Assembly: GCA_036557365.1 (NCBI GenBank)
Contig: DATBHR010000076.1
Location: 31,428-95,427, forward strand
Source of the DNA: DATKHR01 sp036557365
GTDB lineage: Bacteria; Acidobacteriota; Vicinamibacteria; Vicinamibacterales; CAVVIG01
Direction: 5' to 3'
Length of the DNA: 64,000 nucleotides
In this document: positions 16,705 to 26,032 of the stretch, in pieces
How the letters are laid out: each line of letters opens with the position of its first letter
Position numbering within the stretch: position 1 is the stretch's first letter
Notes under the pieces: model-generated
Database searches by the model: none
Told to the model about the DNA's origin: nothing
What the model saw: the letters and a program-made list of their open reading frames with translations, nothing else
Position numbers and translations under genes: made by a program

Positions 16705-17856
16705 ATGAGCCGTAAGGGACGGCACCTTTTTACGTCTGAATCGGTCACCGAGGGACACCCGGACAAGATCGCCGATCAGATCTCCGATTCGATTCTCGAC
16801 GCCATTCTCACGCAAGACCCCGTCAGCCGCGTGGCCTGTGAAACCCTCGTCACCACCGGACTGGCCATCGTCGCCGGAGAGATCACCACGAGCGCCTACG
16901 TCGATTTCCAGGACGTCGTTCGCAGCACGATCAGGGAAGTCGGCTACAACCGCGGCAAGTTTGGCTTCGACGCTGAGACGTGTGCCGTCCTGTCGTCCAT
17001 TCACAGCCAGTCGCCGGACATCGCGATGGGCGTCGACACCGGCGGCGCCGGCGATCAGGGCTTGATGTTCGGCTTCGCGTGCACCGAGACCGAAGAACTG
17101 ATGCCGCTGCCGATCATGCTCGCGCACAAGCTCGCGCGCGGCCTGTCGTGCGCGCGGCGCGACGGCGTCCTCGAGTATCTGCGTCCGGACGGCAAGTCGC
17201 AGGTGACGGTCGAGTACGACGGCCATCAGCCCGTCCGCGTCGACGCGGTCGTCGTCTCCAGCCAGCACAGCCCGCTCGTCACGCAGGAGACGATGAAGGA
17301 AGACATCGTCGAGAAGATCATCAACCGCGTCATTCCCGACAACCTGCGCGACAAGAACACCAAGGTTTACGTCAACCCGACCGGACGATTTGTGGTCGGC
17401 GGTCCTCACGGCGATGCGGGCGTGACTGGTCGCAAGATCATCGTCGACACGTACGGCGGCGCGGCCCCGCACGGTGGCGGCGCCTTCTCCGGCAAGGATC
17501 CGACGAAGGTCGATCGCTCGGCGTGCTACATGGCGCGCTACATCGCGAAGAACGTCGTCGCGGCGGGCGTCGCAGAACGCGCGCTCGTGCAGCTGGCGTA
17601 CGCGATCGGCGTGGCCGACCCGGTCTCCGTGATGGTCCACACCGAAGGAACCGGCCGCGTGCCCGAAGAGAAGATCACGCAGATCGTCCGCGATCATTTC
17701 AAGCTGACGCCTCGCGGCATCATGGAAGAACTCGATCTCCGGCGTCCGATCTACGCGAAGACCGCTGCCTTCGGTCACTTCGGCCGCACCGAGCCCGAGT
17801 TCACGTGGGAGCGGACGGACAAGGCCGCCGCCATCAAAGCCGCGGCCGGGTTGTAA
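16705..17856 (+). CDS. metK: S-adenosylmethionine synthetase
   Basis: The 383-residue enzyme makes S-adenosylmethionine from ATP and methionine. It opens with HLFTSESVTEGHPDKIADQISD, and includes GAGDQGLMFGFA and GGGAFSGKDPTKVDRSA. The start is fixed by an AAGGAG Shine-Dalgarno sequence 6 bp before the ATG at 16705. It lies 49 bp after xerD in the same direction. The gap shows no recognisable SAM riboswitch. Confidence 0.97.
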   Translation: MSRKGRHLFTSESVTEGHPDKIADQISDSILDAILTQDPVSRVACETLVTTGLAIVAGEITTSAYVDFQDVVRSTIREVGYNRGKFGFDAETCAVLSSIHSQSPDIAMGVDTGGAGDQGLMFGFACTETEELMPLPIMLAHKLARGLSCARRDGVLEYLRPDGKSQVTVEYDGHQPVRVDAVVVSSQHSPLVTQETMKEDIVEKIINRVIPDNLRDKNTKVYVNPTGRFVVGGPHGDAGVTGRKIIVDTYGGAAPHGGGAFSGKDPTKVDRSACYMARYIAKNVVAAGVAERALVQLAYAIGVADPVSVMVHTEGTGRVPEEKITQIVRDHFKLTPRGIMEELDLRRPIYAKTAAFGHFGRTEPEFTWERTDKAAAIKAAAGL

Positions 17857-17871
17857 CCAGCGCACGATCGG

Positions 17872-19584
17872 GTGAAGAAGTTTCTGTTCGTCACGGCGGC
17901 CCTCGTGGCCGCCGTGCTCATCTACGCGCTGCGTCTTTTTCCTCCGCAACGACATCTCAGTCCCGCGTTTTCCGACGACACGGTCGCCGGCGTCGTCCAC
18001 GTTCACACCAATCGATCTGACGGTCTCAGCAGTCCTGATGTCGTCGCCGCTGCGGCGGCGAGGGCTGGACTCGCATTCCTGATTTTCACGGACCACGGCG
18101 ACGCGACGCGTCCTCCCACGCCGCCGGCTTACATGTCCGGCGTGCTGTGCCTCGACGGCGTCGAAATCAGCACGAGCGGCGGCCACTATGTCGTCATCGA
18201 CATGCCGCCGTCGCCGTACCCGCTTGGCGGGGAAGCCAGGGACGTCGTGGAAGATGTCCACCGTCTCGGCGGATTCGGGATCGTCGCGCATCCCGATTCG
18301 CCCAAGCCACAGCTCCGCTGGGACGACTGGAGCGTTCCTTTCGACGGCATCGAGCTCGTGAACCCCGACACGAGCTGGCGGGTCCTCGCAGGCGAGCCCG
18401 GATGGACGCCCAAGCTGCATCTGTTCGCGGCGCTCGCCGCGTACCCGTTCCGTGCGCCGCAAGTCATGTCAGGGCTTCTTCAACCGCCCGCTGCGCTGGC
18501 TCAGTGGGCCGAGGTCGTGCGCACGCGTTCGGTCGTGACAATGGCGGGCGCGGATGCGCACGCAAGGCTCGGCCTCCGCGGTTCCGATCCCGATGGAGAC
18601 CGTTTGATCATACCGTTGCCAGGATACGAATCGTCTTTTCGGATGCTCTCCGCCCACGTGCGCCTCGAGCGGCCGTTCAATGGCGATGCATCGAGCGATG
18701 CGGCCATGCTTACGAAAGCGATTCGCGAAGGGCACCTATACACCGCGGTTGACGCGCTGGCGGCGCCTTCATCATTCGAATTCACTGCAACGAACGCGTC
18801 CGGCTCCGTCGGGGAGGGTGGAACTCTTCAAGCTGGCAGCCCTGTGGCCTTGCACGTCCGAAGCAACGTGCCCGAAGGCTTCGCGACGATCGTCCATGAG
18901 GGAGCGCGCGTGCTGGCTCGCGTCGGAGCGTCGCAGGACTTAACCGTCCACGGAGGCGCGGACCCATCGGTTTACTGGGTGGAAGTCGTGTCGCCCGTGG
19001 GCCATCCGCCCGTCACCTGGATCCGCAGCAATCCGATTTATGTTCGCGGCGCGTCGGCACCCGCAGCTTCAGACAAACCGCCTTTGGCCATCGGACCGGA
19101 TCGACGGCCGCTCTTCGATGGACGATCCGCCACAGGTTGGACCGTTGAACACGACGCGAACTCGCTCGCAGCGGTCGATCTGGCAACTCCTGCCGAGAAC
19201 GCCACGCTGCGATTTCCTTTCGGTCTCGCCGGCGGCGCCGCGGTCGGGCAGTACGCGTCGCTCGTCGTCAATCTTCCCGACGGCATGGGACCTTACGACG
19301 CCGTCCGCTTCGCGGTGCGGGCAGAGAAGCCGATGCGTGTTTCGCTGCAGGTTCGCGATACGACCGCCGATCGATGGCAACGATCGATCTACGTAGATGT
19401 GTCCAAGCAGGAACGAATTATCGCGCTCGACGACTTCCGGCCTGTCGGCACTCCGCGCACGGTCAAGCCTTCGCTGAACCTGTTGCGCGCGTTGATGTTC
19501 GTCGTCGACACGACGAACACGCGTCCGGGCACGTCGGGACGCGTGTGGCTGGACGGCGTGGAACTGGCTAAGTCCGTACGGTGA
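17872..19584 (+). CDS. PHP-domain phosphoesterase-like exported protein with C-terminal carbohydrate-binding-like domain
   Basis: The 570-residue product starts at a GTG and has an N-terminal membrane/signal segment (FLFVTAALVAAVLIYAL). The PHP domain follows, with the metal ligands HVHTNRSDG (43-51), FTDHGD, VAHPDSP and a late GADAH. The last ~170 residues, from about 400, form a beta-rich domain like CBM11/CIA30 carbohydrate-binding modules (DGRSATGWTVEHD, RFAVRAEKPMRVSLQVRD). Such secreted PHP proteins are usually annotated as metal-dependent phosphoesterases; the substrate is unknown. It follows metK by 15 bp and its 3' end overlaps the convergent lptF-lptG gene by 17 bp. Confidence 0.72.
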   Translation: MKKFLFVTAALVAAVLIYALRLFPPQRHLSPAFSDDTVAGVVHVHTNRSDGLSSPDVVAAAAARAGLAFLIFTDHGDATRPPTPPAYMSGVLCLDGVEISTSGGHYVVIDMPPSPYPLGGEARDVVEDVHRLGGFGIVAHPDSPKPQLRWDDWSVPFDGIELVNPDTSWRVLAGEPGWTPKLHLFAALAAYPFRAPQVMSGLLQPPAALAQWAEVVRTRSVVTMAGADAHARLGLRGSDPDGDRLIIPLPGYESSFRMLSAHVRLERPFNGDASSDAAMLTKAIREGHLYTAVDALAAPSSFEFTATNASGSVGEGGTLQAGSPVALHVRSNVPEGFATIVHEGARVLARVGASQDLTVHGGADPSVYWVEVVSPVGHPPVTWIRSNPIYVRGASAPAASDKPPLAIGPDRRPLFDGRSATGWTVEHDANSLAAVDLATPAENATLRFPFGLAGGAAVGQYASLVVNLPDGMGPYDAVRFAVRAEKPMRVSLQVRDTTADRWQRSIYVDVSKQERIIALDDFRPVGTPRTVKPSLNLLRALMFVVDTTNTRPGTSGRVWLDGVELAKSVR

Positions 19585-21940
19585 GCACGAGGTAGGTCGC
19601 GCCCGCAGCGAACAAAATATTGGGCGCCCAGGCCGCGAGTGTTGGCGTGAGCAGGCCGGCGCCTCCCATCGCTCCGAAGACGCTCTGCGCGGTCCAGTAC
19701 ACGATCGCGAGCACGATGCCGATGCCGATGCCGTAGAGCGCACCGCTTCGTCCCGTCGTCACGGCAAACGGCACGGCAAGGAGCGTCATGATCAGCGTCA
19801 CGAACGGGAAGGCGACTTTTCGCTGCAGTTGTACCTGATAGGGAACGGCGTAGTAGCCGCTCTTCTGAAGTCGTCCGACGTAATCCCTCAACTCCCCGTA
19901 CGACATCCGATCGGCGTCGGGATCGTCCGACTTGAAATAGCTCGGTGGTTCGAGGCTGAGAGGACGTTCGCGAAATGGCTTGTACGCGATCGACGGACGC
20001 GAGTTGCCGCGCGTGCGCGCCGCAGGAAAATCGCGATTCCAGCCGTCGCGCGCGAGCCATTGAAACGCGCCTGCCGACCGCACGTAGGTGACGTCGTTCG
20101 CGTAGGTCAGCGTCGCCAGGCGCCAAGCGGATGGACCCGGATGGAATACCGACAGCTTGCTGAAATGATTCCCCTTCGGATCGAAGAACTCGTAGAAGTA
20201 CAGGTCTCCGCTCTGGCCGACCATCCAGCGGCGCGCCGTCCCTGAAAACGTCTGCGACGGCCACCCGCGAATCTGTGCGTTCAATCGCTGTGCTTCGCGA
20301 TTGGACTCGGCCAGGACCCATTCCTGGAGTCCAAAGAGGAAGGCGCTCAGCATGACGCCGAACAGCAGAAGGGGCACAGCCGATCGATAGATGCTGATAC
20401 CGCAGGCGCGCATCACGATCAGCTCGCTGTTTTTCGTCAGCACTCCGACGGTGACCAGTGTCGACAGGAGGGCCGCCAGCGGGATGATGAAGTACACGTA
20501 CTGCGGCGTCTGGAAATAGAAGTAGCGGAGCAGTGTCGCGCCCGTCGTCGACCCACGAAAGAGCTTGTCAGCGAGATCGATGAATGTCGCGATATAGAAA
20601 ATCCCAACGAGCGAGACGAACGCGAGCATGAAGACCGTGAAGTACCGCCGGATGACGTAGATGTCCAGCAGGCGCGGCCGCGGCCAATTGATTTGGGGAA
20701 TTCGCACGACGACATAGACACGGTCGCGTCGCGCTTGTGGCCGAGCCCCAACCTCAGTCGGCGCTTCGCTCTGGCCACCCCTGTCATCCTTGTCGGCGCG
20801 CTTGAACAGCCGCGGCAGCGAAATCCGGACAGTCTCGCCGGACGATCCGGCGCGCCACATGACGAGCACGGCTCCGCTCAGTCCCAGCACCACATTCACG
20901 ATCCACGGCGCGAGCGTCGGCGACAGGCGGCCGCCGTTGGCGGCGGCGCGCGCCGTGTACAACAGCACGTAGTAGACGAAGATGACGCCCGACCCCAACG
21001 CGAAGCTGGCGAGCGTTCCATCCTTGCGGCTGCTCGCACCGAGCGCGAGGCCGATCGCCGCCAGCACCAGGCAGGACACCGGAATCGAGAATTTCTGCTG
21101 AATCGTAAAGAGCTGACTGGCGTACGGGAGCTTGTGCGCCTTGCGCTGGACGACGTCTTCCCGCAGCTCGGCGATCGTCATCTCGTTGTCGCCCTTCAGG
21201 AGCTGCGTTCGCTTGAACACAGATTCAGCGTCCAGGTTCAGGACGAGGCGATCGAACGAGTCAACGTCGTGCTCTTCGGGCTTTCCCGTAAACGTCGTGT
21301 GCCGCGTGCCGTGTTCGAGCTCCAGCCGGGCCGTGCGATTGTCGTGATCGATCAGAAGATGGCCGCCGCTTGCGAAATACACGGACGTCTGGTCCATCCG
21401 GCTGTTGTCGGCCAGAAAGACATCCGTCCAGCCGCGATCGGGCTTCACGTCGCGTACGTAGACGACGCGGTCTGGAAATCCCTGGTAGAAGGTGCGCGGC
21501 TTCACGTCGCTCTCGGCCTTCGAGGCGACAACATTGAAGGTGATCTGGCGGAACGTTTGATTCGCGTTGGGAAGGGCGACGAGCAAAACGTACTGGTCCG
21601 CGGCAAACGCCAGGAGCGCCAGCAGCGCAATCGGACGCATCGCACGGAAAATGCTGACGCCGCACGCCTGGAGCGCCACGAACTCGCGGTCCGTCGACAG
21701 GCGGCCGAGGCCCATCAGGATGCCGTAGAGCAGCGCCATCGGAATCGTCACGCTGAGCGCCTGGGGTGTCAGCGTGAACAGAATCCGGATGACCGTGGGG
21801 AAGTCGACACCTTTGGCGATGAGCTGCTGTGCGTTGTCGAGAATCGGCGGCATCAGCAGGATGAAGGTCAGGACGACCAGCGCCAGGAAAAATGGCGTCA
21901 GAATCTCGCGCACGAGGTATCGGTCGAAGATCTTCAGCAC
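19568..21940 (-). CDS. LptF-LptG fused LPS export permease
   Basis: The 790-residue protein consists of two complete LptF/LptG-family permeases in one chain. Residues 1 to about 375 are LptF-like (FDRYLVREILTPFF, GLGRLSTDREFVALQACGVS, a beta-jellyroll, then NGGRLSPTLAPW). A charged linker runs from about 375 to 423. Residues 424-790 are LptG-like (LDIYVIRRYFTVFMLAF, TKNSELIVMRACGIS, LQRKVAFPFVTLIMTLLAVPFA). The two subunits normally form a heterodimer driven by LptB to extract LPS from the inner membrane. The frame is continuous with no stop in the linker. It is far from lptB and lptC-A (42149-45032). Confidence 0.88.
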   Translation of the reverse strand: MLKIFDRYLVREILTPFFLALVVLTFILLMPPILDNAQQLIAKGVDFPTVIRILFTLTPQALSVTIPMALLYGILMGLGRLSTDREFVALQACGVSIFRAMRPIALLALLAFAADQYVLLVALPNANQTFRQITFNVVASKAESDVKPRTFYQGFPDRVVYVRDVKPDRGWTDVFLADNSRMDQTSVYFASGGHLLIDHDNRTARLELEHGTRHTTFTGKPEEHDVDSFDRLVLNLDAESVFKRTQLLKGDNEMTIAELREDVVQRKAHKLPYASQLFTIQQKFSIPVSCLVLAAIGLALGASSRKDGTLASFALGSGVIFVYYVLLYTARAAANGGRLSPTLAPWIVNVVLGLSGAVLVMWRAGSSGETVRISLPRLFKRADKDDRGGQSEAPTEVGARPQARRDRVYVVVRIPQINWPRPRLLDIYVIRRYFTVFMLAFVSLVGIFYIATFIDLADKLFRGSTTGATLLRYFYFQTPQYVYFIIPLAALLSTLVTVGVLTKNSELIVMRACGISIYRSAVPLLLFGVMLSAFLFGLQEWVLAESNREAQRLNAQIRGWPSQTFSGTARRWMVGQSGDLYFYEFFDPKGNHFSKLSVFHPGPSAWRLATLTYANDVTYVRSAGAFQWLARDGWNRDFPAARTRGNSRPSIAYKPFRERPLSLEPPSYFKSDDPDADRMSYGELRDYVGRLQKSGYYAVPYQVQLQRKVAFPFVTLIMTLLAVPFAVTTGRSGALYGIGIGIVLAIVYWTAQSVFGAMGGAGLLTPTLAAWAPNILFAAGATYLVLTVRT

Positions 21941-21963
21941 GGGCTCCGTCTAGACTACATCGT

Positions 21964-24117
21964 ATGACGCGCGTCGCCATTCTGTGGCACATGCACCAGC
22001 CGTTCTACCAGGACATCGTGACCGGCGAGCACATCCTCCCGTGGGTGCGCATGCACGCCCTGAAGGACTACTACGGGATGGTCGCGATGCTGCGCGAGTT
22101 TCCTGAGGTCCGCGTCACGTTTAACCTCGTGCCTTCGCTGCTCGTCCAGCTCGAGGCATTTGCGAGGGGTGAGGCTCGCGAGCGGACCCTCGACGTCGGA
22201 CTCAAGCCGGCGCACGACCTGACGCCCGCCGACATCGAATTCATGCGAGAGCAATTTTTCCATGCCCAGCTGCAGCGTATGATCGAGCCGTACCCGCGGT
22301 ACGCCGAGCTGCGTGCCCGCCGGGCAACGCCGTGGACTGTCGATGAACTCCGTGACCTTCAGGTCTGGCAGAAGCTGGCGTGGATCGACCAGTCGTACCT
22401 TGATGACGACCCCCGCGTGCGTCGCCTGGTGCTTCAAGGGCGCGGCTTCTCGGAGGCCGACAAGTCCGAGCTGCGGGCGATCGAGCTCGAGATTCTGAAC
22501 AAGATCGTGCCGGAATACCGCGACGCGGCGGCACGCGGTCAGATTGAGATTTCAGCCTCGCCGTTTTACCACCCCATCCTGCCGCTGCTGTGCGACAACG
22601 AAATCTATCGGCGCACACATCCGGACGCGCGGCTCCCGCGTCACCTTTTCGCACATCCTGAAGACGCCGCCGAGCAGCTGCTCCGCGCTGCCGACCATCA
22701 CCGCATGTTGTTTGGACAGGCGCCGCGGGGGCTCTGGCCGTCGGAAGGGTCGGTCTCCGACGCCATGGTGCCGCTGGCGGCGGACGCCGGCTATCAGTGG
22801 ATGGCCAGCGACGAACTCATTCTGGCCCGAACGTCAGGCATCACCTTCTCGCGCGACGGGTCTGGGCATCTCGAGCAACCAGAGCGGCTCTATGCGCCCT
22901 TCGTCGTGCGAGCCGGCGGACGGGTGATCACATGCGCGTTCCGCGACCACGTGCTTTCCGATCTGATCGGCTTCACGTACGCCACATGGGCGGCGACGGC
23001 CGCCGCCGACGATCTGATCGGTCGTCTCGTGGAGGCCGGACGACGGTTCCGGGATCGGACCGGCGGCGGAGAAGCCTTCATTCCGATCATCCTCGACGGA
23101 GAGAACGCGTGGGAGCACTTCGACCAGAATGGCCGGCCGTTTCTGCGAGCTCTATATGCGAGGCTTCAGAGTCACTCCGAGCTGCAGGCGGTGACGATGA
23201 GCGAGGGGTGCGCGGGGGCCGTGCGCGAGCTGGCCGGCATCTTTCCCGGATCGTGGATCGACGGCAACTTCTATATCTGGATCGGTCACGCTGATGACCA
23301 GAAGGCCTGGAGTCAGCTGGCCGACGCGCGCGCGGCCCTGAACCATGCCGTGAGCAGCCCGACCTTCGACAAAGCCAAGGAAGAGGTCCTGATCGCCGAA
23401 GGCAGCGACTGGTGCTGGTGGTATGGCGACGATCATTCGTCTCCTCACGACCACGCCTTCGATGAGCTCTATCGTCGTCATCTCCGGAACGCGTACCAAC
23501 TGATGGATCGTCCGATTCCGGATGAGCTGTTCGTCAGCAACATCGGCGCGATGGCCGTCGCGCCCAGCGCTCCGACGGCACTTCTTCGGCCCCAGGTGGA
23601 CGGCGAGGTGACCAGCTACTTCGAATGGCTTGGCGCCGGTAGCCTCGACATCCGCGATACCGCGGGTGCCATGCATCAGATCGAGCGCTCCGCGCCGCTG
23701 CTAAACGGGATCCGGTTCGGCTTCGATCGTCACCGCCTCCTGGTCCGCTTGGATGCACGGCAGCCGATGGAGGAGCTCCTTGCCGGCGGATACGAGGTGT
23801 CGCTCAAGTTTCTGGTCCCGTCTGCGCTCCGGTTCTCGATTCGGAAGGATGCCGGCGCCCTCACGACTGGATATTGGCGGCGCCACCAGGAACCACCGTA
23901 CTGGAGACCGATTGGTGTGGGAATGGCCACGGTCGGAGTCGGGTCGATTCTGGAACTCGCGCTTCCGTTTGCCGATCTCGAGGCGGACGCGTCCCTGGCA
24001 TTCTTCGTCGCGATTTACGATGCCTCGAGTACCGAGCTGGAACGTTATCCCGCGGACCGTCCAATTGAGTTGGCGCTGCCGGACGAACTATTCGAAGCGC
24101 GGCACTGGCGAGCGTAA
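21964..24117 (+). CDS. Glycoside hydrolase family 57 protein
   Basis: This 717-residue protein shows GH57 conserved regions: HMHQP (residues 9-13), TFNLVPSLL, GLWPSEGSVSD with the likely nucleophile Glu261, YQWMASDELIL, and ILDGENAWE with the likely acid/base Asp378. GH57 enzymes are alpha-amylases, branching enzymes, glucanotransferases or alpha-galactosidases; the size and the C-terminal beta-rich domain (about 560-717) fit the alpha-amylase/alpha-mannosidase annotation group. No signal peptide is present, so it probably acts on cytoplasmic glycogen-type glucans. It starts 23 bp from the divergent lptF-lptG gene. Confidence 0.83.
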   Translation: MTRVAILWHMHQPFYQDIVTGEHILPWVRMHALKDYYGMVAMLREFPEVRVTFNLVPSLLVQLEAFARGEARERTLDVGLKPAHDLTPADIEFMREQFFHAQLQRMIEPYPRYAELRARRATPWTVDELRDLQVWQKLAWIDQSYLDDDPRVRRLVLQGRGFSEADKSELRAIELEILNKIVPEYRDAAARGQIEISASPFYHPILPLLCDNEIYRRTHPDARLPRHLFAHPEDAAEQLLRAADHHRMLFGQAPRGLWPSEGSVSDAMVPLAADAGYQWMASDELILARTSGITFSRDGSGHLEQPERLYAPFVVRAGGRVITCAFRDHVLSDLIGFTYATWAATAAADDLIGRLVEAGRRFRDRTGGGEAFIPIILDGENAWEHFDQNGRPFLRALYARLQSHSELQAVTMSEGCAGAVRELAGIFPGSWIDGNFYIWIGHADDQKAWSQLADARAALNHAVSSPTFDKAKEEVLIAEGSDWCWWYGDDHSSPHDHAFDELYRRHLRNAYQLMDRPIPDELFVSNIGAMAVAPSAPTALLRPQVDGEVTSYFEWLGAGSLDIRDTAGAMHQIERSAPLLNGIRFGFDRHRLLVRLDARQPMEELLAGGYEVSLKFLVPSALRFSIRKDAGALTTGYWRRHQEPPYWRPIGVGMATVGVGSILELALPFADLEADASLAFFVAIYDASSTELERYPADRPIELALPDELFEARHWRA

Positions 24118-24152
24118 GTCGAACAACCTCCACAAACCATCCACAGGGCGGT

Positions 24153-24174
24153 CTCGCGAGGCATTTCGCGTGAG
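24153..24174. terminator. Possible hairpin between convergent GH57 and parB genes
   Basis: CTCGCGA and TCGCG(T)GAG can pair around a 6-nt loop, 36 bp after the GH57 stop. No clean T-run follows. The remaining intergenic sequence to 24407 is AT-richer around 24180-24200 and otherwise shows nothing I can identify; a 78-codon open frame there (24182-24418) has only an Arg-rich composition and no recognisable features. Confidence 0.3.
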
Positions 24175-24407
24175 TCTGATAATGTATCTTATGTTAACTA
24201 GACCCGGTAAACGACCGCCGAGAACCGCCATTAAGGTCGCGAGACGTCGACGCCCCGCCCGCCCTTCCAATCTCGCGTCGCCGCAGCGCCACGTCCCAGC
24301 TATCGGGCATCCAACTCGTCGCGTGAAACGAGCCCTCATCAGCAACGCACTCGAGCGGCTGTCGATTCTCCAGGGCCGACCCGAACAGGTCTCGCAAGAC
24401 CACGGAA

Positions 24408-25238
24408 TCAGGATTTAGCGTTACGAAGGTCTCGAATGATGGCCTCGAGCGCCTCGATGACTTCGTCCTTGGACGCGCGAGTCTTATTGAAACTGAGCTT
24501 CACGTTGAATGCCTTCGATGGCGCTTTGTAGGCGAAGACGAAGTGCTTGGGCCGGCCGGCGGCCTTTGGCTTGACGGCTTCCCGAAGCTGTTGGCGCGTG
24601 ACGCCGCCTTGTCCCTGCCCAGCGATCCGCTCGATCAACGAGGTCATTTTCTCGGAGGTTTCTTGCCTAACTACCTGCAGTAGCAACGACTTAGTTGAAA
24701 TGTCGGCCAGCCGACAGAGCGTCCGGACCTCCTCGGGCATTCCATTCAGGGACAGCGATTCCGTGATGGACGTCCGGGACTTTCCGAGCCGTCGGGCCAG
24801 GTCCTCGTGCGTGTATCCACATCGCTCCGCCAGGCTGCCCAACGCCTCGGATTCTTCAAATGGGGTCAGGTCCTTGCGCTGCAGGTTTTCAATCAGCGCG
24901 AGTTCCAGCATCTCGGTATCGTCGACGTCGCGGACGACGACGGGCAGTTCACGGAGGCCGACCTGAACGGACGCTTGATAGCGCCGTTCGCCGGCTACGA
25001 TCTGGAACCGCTCGCCGCGCTGACGGACGACGAGGGGCTCGAGAATCCCCTTTTCGGCAATTGAGGCGATCAGTTCCGACAGGTCGCCCATGACCTGCCG
25101 CGGCTGATTTGGATTGGGGTCGATCTGGTCGATCGGCACAAGACGCCCCACCGGTGTGCCGGCCGACGCGGCCAGCGCCTCGACGTAGTGCTCGTCGTGC
25201 CGCATCGAGATGGATTCAGGAAGGCCGCGTCTAGGCAC
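24408..25238 (-). CDS. parB: Chromosome-partitioning protein ParB
   Basis: The 276-residue product has an N-terminal ParB/Sulfiredoxin domain (IDPNPNQPRQ, ELIASIAEKGILEPLVVR, IVAGERRYQAS) and the helix-turn-helix spacer (LTPFEESEALGSLAERCGYTHEDLARRLGKSRTSITESL). The GTG at 25238 is chosen as start because it gives the family N-terminus PRRGLPESISMRHD, lies behind a GAGGAGG ribosome site and overlaps the parA stop. ParB binds parS near the origin and acts as a CTP-dependent clamp with ParA. The residue run GERRYQ replaces the more usual GERRWRA. No convincing parS lies in the window. Confidence 0.9.
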   Translation of the reverse strand: MPRRGLPESISMRHDEHYVEALAASAGTPVGRLVPIDQIDPNPNQPRQVMGDLSELIASIAEKGILEPLVVRQRGERFQIVAGERRYQASVQVGLRELPVVVRDVDDTEMLELALIENLQRKDLTPFEESEALGSLAERCGYTHEDLARRLGKSRTSITESLSLNGMPEEVRTLCRLADISTKSLLLQVVRQETSEKMTSLIERIAGQGQGGVTRQQLREAVKPKAAGRPKHFVFAYKAPSKAFNVKLSFNKTRASKDEVIEALEAIIRDLRNAKS

Positions 25239-25986
25239 GGTCGATGACCTCCTCGCACAAACTGTAGTACTCGCTCGCCCCCGTCGAGTCGGGCGCGAAG
25301 GTGAAAATCGATTCTTTGTAAGCCGGACTCTCTTCCAGTCGGACGCTCTTGGTGATGACGGTGCGGAAGACCTTCCCACCGAACACCTTCTGGATCTGCG
25401 CGCGGATGTCCTTGGCGAGCGCCGTCCGTTTATCGTGCATCGTGATGACGACGCCGAGAATTCTGAGCGCCGGATTCGGTCGAGCGCGGACCTTTTCGAT
25501 GGTCTCGAGTAAGTCGTCGGTGCCCTCCAGGGCAAAGTACGACGACTGAATGGGAATCAGAAGATGCGTGGCCGCTACCAGGGCGTTCACGGTCAGCAGG
25601 CCGAGCGTCGGCGGACAGTCGATGACGATTTGTGGATACTGACGCCGAAGCGGCTCCAGTTTGTCCTTCAGGCGAAAATGAGCGTCGAGCTCCCCCACCA
25701 ACTTCGCCTCGAGCTTCGCGAGCGCGATTCTTGACGGCGCGATCCACAGGTTCTCCATCGGCGCCTTGATGAGGACGTCTTCGAGCGAGACGGAGGAATC
25801 CGCGATGGCGTCGTAGACGCTTCTCGACACGAGCTGCATGTCGAGAAACGACATGGTGCTGTTCGCCTGGGGATCCAGGTCGATGAGCAGCGTGCGCTTG
25901 CCGCGGAGTGCGAGCGCGGCAGCGAGATTGATGGCGGTTGTGGTCTTACCGACTCCGCCTTTTTGATTGGCGATTGCGACGATCAT
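25231..25986 (-). CDS. parA: Chromosome-partitioning ATPase ParA/Soj
   Basis: The 251-residue protein is a Walker-type partition ATPase: KGGVGKTTTAIN (deviant Walker A, residues 9-20), LLIDLDPQANST, and VIDCPPTLGLLTVNAL. With ParB it segregates the replication origin region and drives origin positioning. It lacks the N-terminal HTH of plasmid ParA proteins, so it is of the small chromosomal Soj type. It overlaps parB by 8 bp and is transcribed from its own likely promoter at 26002-26010. Confidence 0.93.
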   Translation of the reverse strand: MIVAIANQKGGVGKTTTAINLAAALALRGKRTLLIDLDPQANSTMSFLDMQLVSRSVYDAIADSSVSLEDVLIKAPMENLWIAPSRIALAKLEAKLVGELDAHFRLKDKLEPLRRQYPQIVIDCPPTLGLLTVNALVAATHLLIPIQSSYFALEGTDDLLETIEKVRARPNPALRILGVVITMHDKRTALAKDIRAQIQKVFGGKVFRTVITKSVRLEESPAYKESIFTFAPDSTGASEYYSLCEEVIDRA

Positions 25987-26001
25987 CGAAACGGTGACGG
26001 G

Positions 26002-26010
26002 ATTGTATCA
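26002..26010 (-). promoter_or_regulatory. Candidate extended -10 promoter of parA-parB
   Basis: On the minus strand TGATACAAT (TGn extension plus TACAAT, 5/6 to consensus) lies 15 bp before the parA ATG. No good -35 hexamer is visible, which an extended -10 can tolerate. The leader would be under 10 nt, so this remains tentative. Confidence 0.35.
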
Positions 26011-26032
26011 CTGCCCGCCGCGTCTCGACCCA

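Noticed and set aside
19568..21940. LptF-LptG fusion as an assembly or frameshift error
   Set aside because: The frame through the linker is continuous and in phase, with plausible charged linker composition; without reads I cannot exclude error but see no sign of it.
24315..24330. parS-like half site (GTGAAAC core) near parB
   Set aside because: The right half matches parS at 7 of 8 positions but the left half at only about 3 of 8; about 10 of 16 overall is not enough for a site usually strongly conserved.
24182..24418. Open frame of 78 codons in the GH57-parB gap
   Set aside because: It is Arg-rich, has no ribosome binding site or recognisable pattern, and overlaps the parB 3' end; most likely non-coding sequence.
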